Assembly (NCBI GenBank): GCA_018613055.1
Contig: JAGGQZ010000032.1
Coordinates: forward strand, 1-40,012
Length of the DNA stretch: 40,012 nt
DNA from: Chryseobacterium sp. ISL-80
Lineage (GTDB): Bacteria > Bacillota > Bacilli > Bacillales > Cytobacillaceae
Direction of reading: 5' to 3'
Shown here: in pieces, positions 1 through 7,572 of the stretch
How positions within the stretch are numbered: position 1 is the stretch's first letter
Layout of the letters: the number at the start of each line of letters is the position of its first letter
Notes under the pieces: generated by a model
What the model was told of the DNA's origin: nothing
Seen by the model: only the letters and a program-made list of their open reading frames with translations
The model's database searches: none
Made by a program: the position numbers and the translations under genes

Positions 1-300
1 TTTCGGTCCTGCCAATGAAGTCAAAGAACGACTTCACTGTCAGGCCCTCCAACGCTTGTCGGAGTTGGGCAGTCGCCTCCGCTTTTCGAATTGTCTAGTG
101 TTGTCTCCTAGAACTCCGAAACTTCAACTCCGCCCGCAGAAGCAAAGAGCGCTTCTTTGTCGGAGTCTCCAGTTTCTGCGTTTCTGGGCAGTCGGCTATA
201 CTTTTCGATTTCGGTCCTGCCAATGAAGTCAAAGAACGACTTCACTGTCAGGCCCTCCAGCGCTTGTCGGAGTTGATCAAGGCGCTTGCGCTTTTCTATT
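1..300. repeat. Stacked copies of a hairpin-forming intergenic repeat
   Basis: Three adjacent copies of one repeat family fill the gene-free left end. Copy A (1 to about 95) is cut by the window edge, copy B (about 100-204) is divergent, and copy C is about 205-300. Each centres on a short stem-loop: TGAAGTC/GACTTCA with loop AAAGAAC at 16-36 and 224-244, and AGAAGC/GCTTCT with loop AAAGAGC at 138-156. The flanking arms also pair imperfectly, giving a long nested hairpin. Two more copies occur at 18856-19035 and 21933-22052. I recognise similar sequence as common between genes in Bacillaceae but know no established function. No credible gene lies here. Confidence 0.85.
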
Positions 301-356
301 CTTTTTGTGGTAAAATAGGACAAAATGTGGAATTCGTGTAAAAGTAGGTGGAAGTT

Positions 357-1226
357 GTGAAGATTTTAGTGAAGGCGCCAGCAAAAATCAATTTGTCACT
401 TGATGTTTTGCATAAACGTCCGGACGGTTACCATGAGGTGGAAATGGTAATGACGACGATTGATTTGGCTGACCGCATTGAACTTAGTTTATTAGAAGAA
501 GACAGGATCATGATCCATTCCCATAATCGATTTGTTCCGGATGACCAGCGGAACCTTGCATACCAGGCAGCCATTCTGTTAAAAGAAAGGTTTCAGGTGA
601 AAAAAGGTGTGATGATCGGGATTGAAAAAACCATCCCGGTAGCAGCTGGTCTTGCTGGCGGCAGCAGTGATGCAGCTGCGACCTTAAGGGGCTTGAACAA
701 GCTGTGGAATCTTGGCTTGTCATTGGACGAGCTGGCGGTGCTGGGCGCAGAAATTGGTTCGGATGTTTCTTTCTGTGTATACGGAGGAACAGCGCTTGCC
801 ACAGGGCGAGGGGAAATAATTGAAGAGCTGCCTGCGCCGCCAACATGCTGGGTCGTTTTGGCGAAGCCTTTTATTGGTGTATCGACCGCTGAAGTATATC
901 GCCGCCTCAATGTAGAAAAAATTCAGCATCCGCCTACAAAACAAATGATCACTTGTATTGAAGAAGGTGATTTTAAAGGGGTTTGCAACAATGTCGGCAA
1001 TGTACTGGAGGATGTGACGCTATCCCTTTATCCCGAGGTCGCCCAAATAAAGGATCAAATGAAGCGTTTCGGTGCAGATGCCGTGTTGATGAGCGGAAGC
1101 GGCCCGACCGTTTTTAGCCTGGTGGCCCACGATTCGCGCATGCATCGTATTTATAACGGATTACGCGGTTTTTGTGACCAAGTATTCGCGGTAAGGATGC
1201 TGGGGGAACGCCATACCCTTGATTAA
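357..1226 (+). CDS. ispE: 4-diphosphocytidyl-2-C-methyl-D-erythritol kinase IspE
   Basis: This cytosolic GHMP-family kinase phosphorylates the 2-hydroxyl of CDP-methylerythritol with ATP, in the MEP pathway to isopentenyl diphosphate. The N-terminal [12 protein letters not shown] segment, the glycine-rich ATP loop [16 protein letters not shown] near residues 95-110 and the C-terminal [10 protein letters not shown] motif are all visible. The GTG at 357 is chosen because AGGTGG (346-351) sits at a good distance and the 289-residue product matches the B. subtilis protein length. An in-frame GTG at 348 would add three residues. An extended -10-like TGGTAAAAT lies at 308-316, just after the last repeat copy. 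purR follows after 55 bp. Confidence 0.97.
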   Translation: MKILVKAPAKINLSLDVLHKRPDGYHEVEMVMTTIDLADRIELSLLEEDRIMIHSHNRFVPDDQRNLAYQAAILLKERFQVKKGVMIGIEKTIPVAAGLAGGSSDAAATLRGLNKLWNLGLSLDELAVLGAEIGSDVSFCVYGGTALATGRGEIIEELPAPPTCWVVLAKPFIGVSTAEVYRRLNVEKIQHPPTKQMITCIEEGDFKGVCNNVGNVLEDVTLSLYPEVAQIKDQMKRFGADAVLMSGSGPTVFSLVAHDSRMHRIYNGLRGFCDQVFAVRMLGERHTLD

Positions 1227-1268
1227 ATCCGTATAATGGTGTTATATTAACCTTAAATATTCGGATTT
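1225..1268 (+). promoter_or_regulatory. Candidate purR promoter flanked by two PurBox-like sites
   Basis: A sigma-A-like promoter reads TTGATT (1219-1224), an 18-bp spacer, then TATATT (1243-1248), and overlaps the ispE stop codon. AAATCCGTATAAT (1225-1237) and, on the other strand, AAATCCGAATATT (1256-1268) resemble the PurR target AWWWCCGAACWWT with two and one mismatches. The two sites face each other 18 bp apart, close to the PurBox arrangement known in B. subtilis. This suggests PurR autoregulation; it is inferred from sequence only. Confidence 0.5.
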
Positions 1269-1281
1269 TGGAGGTTCTGGA

Positions 1282-2106
1282 ATGAAATTTCGACGCAGCG
1301 AGCGTTTGATCGATATGACAACCTATTTACTGGAACATCCCCGTCAACTGGTGCCGTTAACCTATTTTGCGGAGAAGTATGGTTCAGCGAAGTCCTCGAT
1401 CAGCGAAGATCTCGGAATCATCAAAGAAACATTTGAACAACGGGGAATTGGTGTTCTTCAGACCGTGCCGGGGGCCGCTGGAGGAGTGAAATTCCACGTT
1501 CATGTAAGCGATGAAAAGGCAAGAGCAGTCATCGATGAACTGTGCACTATCATGGCTACCCCTGACAGACTGCTTCCAGGCGGGTATTTGTTCATGAATG
1601 ATATCATTGGCAATCCAGCAATAGTCCAGGAGGTCGGGCGGCTGCTGGCATCCGCTTTTGCTGAAAAAGACATTGAAGTGGTCATGACGGTGGCGACGAA
1701 GGGAATCCCAATTGCATACGCAGTCGCAAGCCAACTTAATGTCCCGGTTGTGATTGTCAGAAGGGACAGCAAGGTGACAGAAGGTTCCACAGTCAGCATC
1801 AATTATGTCTCTGGCTCATCCAAAAGGATCCAGACGATGGTCTTATCGAAGCGGAGCCTTGCAGAAGGGTCAAAGGTTCTGATTGTCGATGACTTCATGA
1901 AAGCTGGCGGTACCGTCAACGGAATGATCAACCTGCTGGAGGAGTTTAATGCAGAATTGGCGGGAATCGCCGTTTTGGTGGAATCGGAAAACATCGAAGA
2001 AAGACTTGTCGATGAATATCTTTCACTCGTCCGGCTTTCTGACGTTGATGTAAAAGAAAGAAAAATTACTGTTAGTGAAGGAAATTACTTTGCCCGTAAA
2101 GAATAG
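1282..2106 (+). CDS. purR: Purine operon repressor PurR
   Basis: PurR binds PurBox DNA upstream of purine synthesis and salvage genes and is released by PRPP when purines are scarce. The product has 274 residues. An N-terminal winged-helix DNA-binding part covers about 1-75, with basic start MKFRRSERLI and the conserved SAKSSISEDL. A phosphoribosyltransferase-fold effector domain follows, with the PRPP loop VLIVDDFMKAGGT at 199-211. A clear ribosome site (GGAGG) precedes the ATG. The protein is slightly shorter than the 285-residue B. subtilis homologue at its C-terminus. ridA follows after 33 bp and is probably cotranscribed. prs, which makes the effector PRPP, lies 3.3 kb downstream. Confidence 0.97.
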   Translation: MKFRRSERLIDMTTYLLEHPRQLVPLTYFAEKYGSAKSSISEDLGIIKETFEQRGIGVLQTVPGAAGGVKFHVHVSDEKARAVIDELCTIMATPDRLLPGGYLFMNDIIGNPAIVQEVGRLLASAFAEKDIEVVMTVATKGIPIAYAVASQLNVPVVIVRRDSKVTEGSTVSINYVSGSSKRIQTMVLSKRSLAEGSKVLIVDDFMKAGGTVNGMINLLEEFNAELAGIAVLVESENIEERLVDEYLSLVRLSDVDVKERKITVSEGNYFARKE

Positions 2107-2139
2107 TTGTTCAAACGAAAAAAATAATGGGGTGACAAT

Positions 2140-2514
2140 ATGAATATTGTACAAACTTCCAACGCGCCGGCCGCAATCGGACCCTACTCTCAGGGAGTAG
2201 TAGTGAACAATCTTTTCTACAGCTCAGGCCAGATTCCATTGACTCCTGAGGGTGTAATGGTCGAAGGTGATATCCAGGCCCAGACACATCAGGTATTTCA
2301 AAACCTGAAGGCTGTGCTTAAAGCTGCAGGAGCATCGCTTGAAACAGTCGTAAAGGCAACCGTGTTCATCAAGAATATGGATGAATTCGCCCAATTGAAT
2401 GAAGTATATGCTGAGTATTTCAATGAACATAAACCAGCACGCTCCACAGTCGAAGTAGCAAGATTGCCAAAAGACGCCCTTGTGGAAATCGAAGTAGTAG
2501 CGCTCGTTAAATAA
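2140..2514 (+). CDS. ridA: 2-iminobutanoate/2-iminopropanoate deaminase RidA (YabJ)
   Basis: RidA-family proteins are small cytosolic trimers that hydrolyse reactive enamine/imine intermediates released by PLP enzymes. This 124-residue protein has the family hallmarks: start [13 protein letters not shown], central [12 protein letters not shown], the [19 protein letters not shown] segment, and C-terminal [23 protein letters not shown] with the substrate-binding arginine. Ribosome site GGGGTG precedes the ATG. The gene follows purR as in B. subtilis, where the homologue was first noticed for effects on purine regulation. A terminator overlapping its stop codon ends the unit. Confidence 0.96.
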   Translation: MNIVQTSNAPAAIGPYSQGVVVNNLFYSSGQIPLTPEGVMVEGDIQAQTHQVFQNLKAVLKAAGASLETVVKATVFIKNMDEFAQLNEVYAEYFNEHKPARSTVEVARLPKDALVEIEVVALVK

Positions 2515-2529
2515 CGGGCGTTTTTTTTA
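2501..2529 (+). terminator. Rho-independent terminator after ridA
   Basis: The arms CGCTCGTT (2501-2508) and AACGGGCG (2513-2520) pair with one G-T wobble and are followed at once by eight T residues. The left arm lies inside the last ridA codons and the right arm overlaps the stop codon. Confidence 0.85.
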
Positions 2530-2556
2530 TGCTTTTAAAAGTGAACAACTCGGAAA

Positions 2557-3165
2557 GTGTGTCTTTGAAGCGAGAAAAGCGACATGATGGTCACAAGAAG
2601 AGTCAACATGTGCCCGTGAAAAGCGGCCCGGCGGTCACAAGAAGCTCAAACATGTGCCCGTGAAGTGAGGAAAAGACGTTTGACGGTCACAAAAAAGGCA
2701 AACATATGCCCGTGAAATGAGGAAAAGGCGTTTGACGGTCACAAGAAAGGCAAACATGTGCCCGTGAAGCGAGGAAAAGACGTTTGACGGTCACAAAAAA
2801 GCAAACATATGCCCGTGAAATGAGGAAAAGGCGTTTGACGGTCACAAGAAAGGCAAACATGTGCCCGTGAAGTGAGGAAAAGACGTTTGACGGTCACAAG
2901 AAAGGCAAACATGTACCCGTGAAGCGAGGAAAAGTCGTTTGACGGTCACAAGAAAGGCAAATATGTGCCCGTGAAGAGAGGAAAATCGATTTGACGGTCA
3001 CAAGAAAGGCAAACATGTGCCCGTGAAGCGAGGAAAAGTCGTTTGACGGTCACAAGAAAGGCAAATATGTGCCCGTGAAGAGAGGAAAATCGATTTGACA
3101 GTCACAAGAAGCTCAAACATGTACCCGTCGAGTAGGAAACAGCGATTCTACGGTCATAAGAAGTC
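2557..3165. repeat. Twelve-unit tandem array with 52-bp period
   Basis: The motif GGTCAC (or close variants) recurs at 2589, 2633, 2685, 2737, 2789, 2840, 2892, 2944, 2996, 3048, 3100 and 3152: a strict 52-bp period apart from one 44-bp and one 51-bp step. Each unit carries two related motifs in opposite orientation, TTGACGGTCAC and GTGCCCGTGAA, with centres about 22 bp apart. The first and last units are degenerate. The whole unit is repeated, so there are no unique spacers as in a CRISPR. No open frame or RNA family is recognisable. The array lies between the ridA terminator and the spoVG promoter. Confidence 0.93.
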
Positions 3166-3426
3166 AAGTATCCCCCTTAAGAAGGTAAAAAGCCGACGAA
3201 AAAAATTCTAATAAAAGTTTACTGCGCTCAGGAAAAGTTCTAGAACCATTAGCCAACTGTTTTCTGGATAGAAAATCGCACGTAATCATATAGAAGTTTT
3301 TAGCGTTTTTTTAACGGCGTCAATAGCCAAAAAAGCCTATTTTATAAGGGTTTTGGTAATTGTAAAGGCTTTCCCCATGAAAAAGTTCACAAATTTGCCC
3401 TATTTTTTCAAAAAAATTTTCTTGTA
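3166..3426. other. AT-rich gene-free segment upstream of spoVG
   Basis: Between the repeat array and the spoVG promoter lie about 260 bp that are increasingly AT-rich, with A and T runs around 3400-3425. I see no gene, repeat or terminator. In B. subtilis an AT-rich element upstream of the spoVG promoter stimulates transcription and is an AbrB target; the similar composition here suggests, without proving, the same role. Confidence 0.4.
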
Positions 3427-3431
3427 AAAGA

Positions 3432-3458
3432 AGGAGATTTGATTTCAACGTGGAATTA
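3432..3458 (+). promoter_or_regulatory. Sigma-H-type promoter of spoVG
   Basis: AGGAGATTT (3432-3440) and GTGGAATTA (3450-3458, GAAT core 3453-3456) match the sigma-H consensus (AGGAwWW and GAAT elements). They closely resemble the B. subtilis spoVG promoter in sequence and spacing. The start codon is 41 bp downstream. Confidence 0.8.
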
Positions 3459-3499
3459 TTTAACTAGAATTTTATCTATTTGTAAAGGTGGTGAACAGA

Positions 3500-3790
3500 A
3501 TGGAAGTAACTGACGTAAGATTACGCCGCGTTAATACAGATGGACGGATGAGAGCGATCGCTTCCATCACGCTTGACAACGAGTTTGTTGTCCATGATAT
3601 CAGGGTGATTGATGGAAACAACGGCCTATTTGTTGCAATGCCAAGTAAACGCACTCCTGATGGCGAGTTCCGTGATATCGCGCATCCGATCAACTCGGGT
3701 ACACGCGGAAAGATTCAGGACGCTGTTTTGGCAGAGTACCACCGTTTAGGTGAATTGGAAGTTGAATTCGAAGAAGCTGGCGCTTCCTAG
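3500..3790 (+). CDS. spoVG: Septation/sporulation regulator SpoVG
   Basis: SpoVG is a small nucleic-acid-binding protein, made early in sporulation under sigma H, that affects septation and, in other Firmicutes, virulence and capsule genes. The 96-residue product is almost identical to the B. subtilis protein: it begins [20 protein letters not shown], contains the conserved [21 protein letters not shown], and ends in an acidic EFEEAGAS tail. The ATG at 3500 is preferred over the in-frame GTG at 3488 because AAGGTGGTGA lies between them at ribosome-site distance and the family starts with MEVTDV. It stands alone between its own promoter and terminator. Confidence 0.98.
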   Translation: MEVTDVRLRRVNTDGRMRAIASITLDNEFVVHDIRVIDGNNGLFVAMPSKRTPDGEFRDIAHPINSGTRGKIQDAVLAEYHRLGELEVEFEEAGAS

Positions 3791-3812
3791 AATATATAAG
3801 TGCATAACATCA

Positions 3813-3842
3813 AGAGCCTGCTGCATAAGTAAGGCTCTTTTT
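3813..3842 (+). terminator. Terminator after spoVG
   Basis: AGAGCCT (3813-3819) pairs perfectly with AGGCTCT (3832-3838) and is followed by a T run. Confidence 0.8.
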
Positions 3843-3954
3843 AATTACCCTGATTGTCCCTCCGTTAAACCTCTTCACACGAAATATTCTCCATTTTCTT
3901 CATAAAATACCTTACCCCCTAAACTGACAAATAATTGTACTTGTTCTTCTATTC

Positions 3955-3983
3955 TTGAAATGGCCGGCTATTTAAGATATATT
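3955..3983 (+). promoter_or_regulatory. Sigma-A promoter of glmU
   Basis: TTGAAA (3955-3960), a 17-bp spacer and TATATT (3978-3983) form a near-consensus housekeeping promoter 35 bp before the glmU start. It probably drives glmU and prs together. Confidence 0.7.
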
Positions 3984-4018
3984 CGTAATGGATAAAAAGG
4001 TAAATTGGAGGCCTGCTA

Positions 4019-5392
4019 ATGTCTAATCGTTATGCAATCATTTTAGCAGCCGGTCAGGGAACAAGAATGAAGTCCAAGTTGTATAAGGTACTTCACCCTG
4101 TATGCGGCAAGCCAATGGTACAGCATGTAATTGACCAGGTGAAAAGTCTTGATATAAACGAAATCGTGACCATTGTCGGTCATGGCGCCGAAAAGGTGAA
4201 AGAGCAGCTTGGCGAGGATAGCCAGTATGCCCTGCAGGCAGAACAGCTGGGAACCGCCCATGCTGTACAGCAAGCGAGTGAAATGCTTGCTGATAAGGAA
4301 GGGGTCACCATCGTTGTCTGTGGTGATACTCCGCTGATCAAGGGAGAAACAATGGAAGCTCTTTTCAAGCACCATGAAGAGACAAGCGCCAAAGCGACCA
4401 TCCTGACTGCAAGAGCGGAAGACCCTACTGGCTACGGCCGTATCGTCCGGAATGCAGAAGGCTTTGTCGAAAAAATTGTCGAACACAAGGATGCAAATGA
4501 GCAGGAAAGAACCATCAATGAAATCAACACAGGTACATACTGCTTCGACAACAAGATGCTATTCGAAGCGATCCAGAATGTATCGAATGAGAACGTTCAG
4601 GGGGAATACTATCTTCCGGATGTCATCGAGATCCTGAAAAACCAGGGAGAAACTGTATCAGCATATGTTACGGATAATTTCGCTGAAACGCTTGGCGTAA
4701 ATGACCGTGTTGCACTTGCTGAGGCAGAGCGCACGATGAAAAAGCGAATCAATGAGTTCCATATGCGCAACGGAGTGTCCATCATTGACCCTGATAACAC
4801 GTATATCGGACCAGATGTAGCAATTGGACAGGACACAGTCATTTTCCCGGGAACAACACTTTCCGGCAGTACCGTCATTGGATCTGAATGCCAGGTTGGA
4901 CCAAATACTGAAATTAGCAGCTGCGAGATTGGAAACAATACAGTTATCCGTCAATCAGCGGCTTTCGACAGCAAGATTGGCTCCGAAGTCAATATTGGGC
5001 CTTTTGCGCATATCAGGCCTGATTCTGATATTCATGATGAAGTGAAGATCGGCAATTTCGTCGAAATTAAAAAAGCCGTATTTGGCAAAGGAAGCAAGGC
5101 ATCCCACCTTAGCTACATCGGTGATGCAGAAGTCGGTGCAGATGTGAACATCGGCTGCGGATCCATCACAGTGAATTATGATGGCAAAAACAAGTTCCTG
5201 ACCAAGATTGAGGATGGCGTATTCATTGGCTGTAATTCAAATCTTGTTGCACCAGTGACGATTGGCAAAGGCGCATATGTTGCGGCCGGTTCGACGATCA
5301 CTGAAGATGTCCCAGGTGAAGCACTTGCGCTTGCACGTGCCCGCCAAGTCAACAAAGAAGATTATGTAGGGAAAATGAACGTAAAGAAATAA
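4019..5392 (+). CDS. glmU: Bifunctional GlcN-1-P acetyltransferase / GlcNAc-1-P uridyltransferase GlmU
   Basis: GlmU makes UDP-N-acetylglucosamine, the precursor of peptidoglycan and teichoic acid linkage units, by acetylating glucosamine-1-phosphate and then adding UMP. The 457-residue length is normal. The N-terminal pyrophosphorylase domain (about 1-230) carries [11 protein letters not shown] at 10-20 and the EQLGTAHA and CGDTPL motifs. The C-terminal half shows repeated hexapeptides (such as [13 protein letters not shown]) of a left-handed beta-helix, with [11 protein letters not shown] and NYDGKNK of the acetyl-CoA site. Ribosome site TTGGAGG precedes the ATG. prs begins 18 bp after the stop, so the pair is probably one transcript. 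Confidence 0.98.
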   Translation: MSNRYAIILAAGQGTRMKSKLYKVLHPVCGKPMVQHVIDQVKSLDINEIVTIVGHGAEKVKEQLGEDSQYALQAEQLGTAHAVQQASEMLADKEGVTIVVCGDTPLIKGETMEALFKHHEETSAKATILTARAEDPTGYGRIVRNAEGFVEKIVEHKDANEQERTINEINTGTYCFDNKMLFEAIQNVSNENVQGEYYLPDVIEILKNQGETVSAYVTDNFAETLGVNDRVALAEAERTMKKRINEFHMRNGVSIIDPDNTYIGPDVAIGQDTVIFPGTTLSGSTVIGSECQVGPNTEISSCEIGNNTVIRQSAAFDSKIGSEVNIGPFAHIRPDSDIHDEVKIGNFVEIKKAVFGKGSKASHLSYIGDAEVGADVNIGCGSITVNYDGKNKFLTKIEDGVFIGCNSNLVAPVTIGKGAYVAAGSTITEDVPGEALALARARQVNKEDYVGKMNVKK

Positions 5393-5410
5393 GAGTCTTG
5401 GAGGTCCCCA

Positions 5411-6367
5411 ATGTCAAACCAGTATCTTGATCCAAATTTGAAGGTTTTTTCACTTAACTCAAACGTAGAACTTGCCCAGGAAATCGCGAAAGTCATCGGA
5501 GTCGAGCTCGGAAAATGTTCTGTTTCCCAGTTCAGCGATGGAGAAATCCAGATCAATATCGAAGAAAGCATCCGCGGCTGTGATGTATATGTCATCCAGT
5601 CTACCAGCTCTCCGGTAAATGAGAACATCATGGAATTGCTGATCATGATTGATGCATTGAAGCGTGCATCAGCTAAAACAATCAATATTGTTATGCCTTA
5701 CTATGGGTATGCACGCCAGGACCGCAAAGCGCGTGCTCGTGAGCCAATCACAGCTAAGCTTGTGGCGAACCTGCTTGAGACTGCAGGTGCTACCCGCGTG
5801 ATCACGCTTGACCTTCACGCTCCGCAAATTCAGGGCTTCTTCGATATTCCAATCGATCACCTGATGGGTGTGCCGATTCTTTCGGAACACTTCAAAGGCA
5901 AGGATTTGAATGGCGATGTTGTTATTGTTTCTCCTGACCATGGCGGTGTTACTCGTGCAAGAAAGATGGCAGAAAGACTGAAAGCGCCGATTGCGATCAT
6001 CGATAAGCGCCGTCCGAAGCCGAATGTTGCTGAAGTCATGAATATCGTTGGTAATATTGAAGGCAAAATTGCGATCTTGATTGATGATATCATCGATACT
6101 GCCGGCACCATCACATTAGCAGCAAATGCGCTGGTTGAGAACGGAGCGCTTGAAGTTTACGCTTGCTGTACGCACCCTGTATTGTCAGGTCCGGCGATTG
6201 AGCGTATTGAAAACTCTAGAATCAAAGAACTGGTTGTGACAAATACGATTGCGCTTCCGGAAGAAAAGCGCATTGAAAAGATCGATCAGCTGTCTGTTGC
6301 TCCACTGATCGGGGAAGCGATTATTCGCGTCCACGAAGAGCAATCCGTCAGCACATTGTTTGATTGA
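5411..6367 (+). CDS. prs: Ribose-phosphate pyrophosphokinase
   Basis: Prs transfers pyrophosphate from ATP to ribose-5-phosphate to make PRPP, the precursor of purines, pyrimidines, NAD, histidine and tryptophan and the effector of PurR. The 318 residues cover two phosphoribosyltransferase-like folds. The [11 protein letters not shown] segment lies near 97-106, the divalent-metal site [11 protein letters not shown] at 134-144 and the PRPP loop [12 protein letters not shown] at 222-233. Ribosome site TTGGAGG is well placed. The gene lies 18 bp after glmU and ends before a stem-loop. Confidence 0.98.
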   Translation: MSNQYLDPNLKVFSLNSNVELAQEIAKVIGVELGKCSVSQFSDGEIQINIEESIRGCDVYVIQSTSSPVNENIMELLIMIDALKRASAKTINIVMPYYGYARQDRKARAREPITAKLVANLLETAGATRVITLDLHAPQIQGFFDIPIDHLMGVPILSEHFKGKDLNGDVVIVSPDHGGVTRARKMAERLKAPIAIIDKRRPKPNVAEVMNIVGNIEGKIAILIDDIIDTAGTITLAANALVENGALEVYACCTHPVLSGPAIERIENSRIKELVVTNTIALPEEKRIEKIDQLSVAPLIGEAIIRVHEEQSVSTLFD

Positions 6368-6384
6368 TTTTAATAAGGGATAAC

Positions 6385-6416
6385 AGGCTTGCCAATCGGC
6401 AAGCCTACTCTTGTTT
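6385..6416 (+). terminator. Stem-loop after prs, probable terminator
   Basis: AGGCTTGCC (6385-6393) pairs perfectly with GGCAAGCCT (6398-6406) around a four-base loop. The following T content is weak (ACTCTTGTTT), so termination may be partial. Confidence 0.6.
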
Positions 6417-6501
6417 CTGAATCCTTTAATAAACGGACGGGGCTAACCATGGCGCTTGAGCTTTTTCATGTATTTCCGTAGGAGAAGCGAAGCTGTTAAT
6501 C

Positions 6502-6640
6502 TGACAGGTTTTAAGGATAAAGGTCCAAAGCTGTCAAGAAAGGCAGGTTATTGTGACAGGTTTTGAGGATACAGGACCAAAGTTGTCAAAAAAACCTCGT
6601 TATTCTGACAGGTTTTAAGGATAAAGGTCCAAAGCTGTCA
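6502..6640. repeat. Three near-palindromic repeats with 52-bp period
   Basis: Three 35-bp units begin at 6502, 6554 and 6606, exactly 52 bp apart. Each opens with TGACAG and closes with CTGTCA or TTGTCA, so the ends are inverted. Units one and three are identical, unit two has several changes. The DNA between units is partly conserved. The rest of the prs-ctc gap (6407-6500 and 6641-6730) shows nothing I can name. The period equals that of the array at 2557-3165. Confidence 0.9.
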
Positions 6641-6731
6641 AGAACTTGAAACCAATCCCTGCGGAAAGCAAAAGTGGCCTGGAGCGAGACTCAACAGCCG
6701 TGTTTATTAGAACGTTTAAAAAAAGTAAAAC

Positions 6732-6757
6732 GTTTAGACCTTCCTTTTTTGGGGCAT
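6732..6757 (+). promoter_or_regulatory. Sigma-B-type promoter of ctc
   Basis: GTTTAG (6732-6737), a 14-bp spacer and GGGCAT (6752-6757) match the general-stress sigma-B consensus GTTTAA-N12-15-GGGTAT at ten of twelve positions. In B. subtilis ctc is the classic sigma-B-dependent gene, which supports the reading. The start codon is 46 bp downstream. Confidence 0.7.
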
Positions 6758-6802
6758 TTTTTATATAGACAAGTACTTACGAAAAAGGAAGGGGACAAAA
6801 TC

Positions 6803-7435
6803 ATGGGTGCAGTATTGAAAGCAAATGAACGCACAAATGCTCAACGTTCTGCCTTAAGGAAATTACGCGCGGAGGGCAATATTCCAGCCGTCGTATACGG
6901 AAGGAATACAGAAAATCAGTCGATTTATGTAGACGGTATCGAATTTATTAAAACGATTCGTGAAAATGGCAGAAATGGTGTTATATCGCTTGATGTCAAT
7001 GGAAAACAGCAGGATGTCATGCTTACTGATTACCATCAGGACCATGTTAAAAATGAAATTTTGCATGCTGATTTTCTCGCAGTGGACAAGAGTTCGAAGG
7101 TACATGCAAGCGTCAGAGTCAACCTGGTTGGCGAGGCGGCAGGTGTGAAGGATGGCGGTGTCATTCAGCAGCCGATCCATGAGGTGAGCGTCACAGCGAC
7201 TCCAAGCAATATTCCTCAGTCGATTGATGTGGATGTCACGAACCTGCAGGTCGGTGAAAACATGACACTGGCTGACGTTAAGTCAGGAAATTATGAAATA
7301 AATGATGATGAAAGCACGGTAGTCGTTTCAATCCTTCCTCCTAAGGTGGAAGAAGAAATCAACTCCGGTGAAGAACAAGAACCAGGAGAGCCTGAAAATG
7401 AAGAAGGAAGAGAAACGGCAGCGAGCGAAGAATAA
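6803..7435 (+). CDS. ctc: 50S ribosomal protein L25/general stress protein Ctc
   Basis: Ctc is the long (TL5-type) form of ribosomal protein L25, which binds 5S rRNA and in B. subtilis joins the ribosome under stress. The 210-residue product has an N-terminal L25 domain (about 1-92, with LRKLRAEGNIPAVVYG and ILHADFLAVD) and a C-terminal beta domain (about 95-180, with PSNIPQSIDVDVTNL). The tail after about residue 180 is very acidic and rich in Glu. The frame stays open upstream to 6674, but the ATG at 6803 has ribosome site GGAAGGGG and the family start. The sigma-B-type promoter lies inside that upstream frame, further favouring 6803. Confidence 0.96.
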   Translation: MGAVLKANERTNAQRSALRKLRAEGNIPAVVYGRNTENQSIYVDGIEFIKTIRENGRNGVISLDVNGKQQDVMLTDYHQDHVKNEILHADFLAVDKSSKVHASVRVNLVGEAAGVKDGGVIQQPIHEVSVTATPSNIPQSIDVDVTNLQVGENMTLADVKSGNYEINDDESTVVVSILPPKVEEEINSGEEQEPGEPENEEGRETAASEE

Positions 7436-7445
7436 AGATGCAATG

Positions 7446-7473
7446 GACGTAGCCTGAAAGGGTTACGTCTTTT
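7446..7473 (+). terminator. Terminator after ctc
   Basis: GACGTAGCC (7446-7454) pairs with GGTTACGTC (7461-7469) with one G-T wobble, followed by TTTT. Confidence 0.65.
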
Positions 7474-7572
7474 GCGGTTTTCATGTACATTAGAAAAGGA
7501 TGGTTTTTCTGGTAATCCCTGCAGCGAGGGGGAAGAGGAAAACCGTAAGCTTTTGGTTAGGGGTGTGGAAAG

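Noticed and set aside
108-323. Open reading frame of 71 codons on the minus strand upstream of ispE
   Set aside because: It lies entirely in the hairpin repeat cluster and its translation is simply the repeat read backwards; there is no convincing ribosome site or independent conservation.
2557-3165. Possible CRISPR array
   Set aside because: The whole 52-bp unit is repeated; there are no unique spacers between short repeats, and no cas genes are present.
6674-6802. Upstream extension of the ctc frame
   Set aside because: The extra 43 codons include the sigma-B-type promoter, are not family-like, and a proper ribosome site precedes the ATG at 6803.
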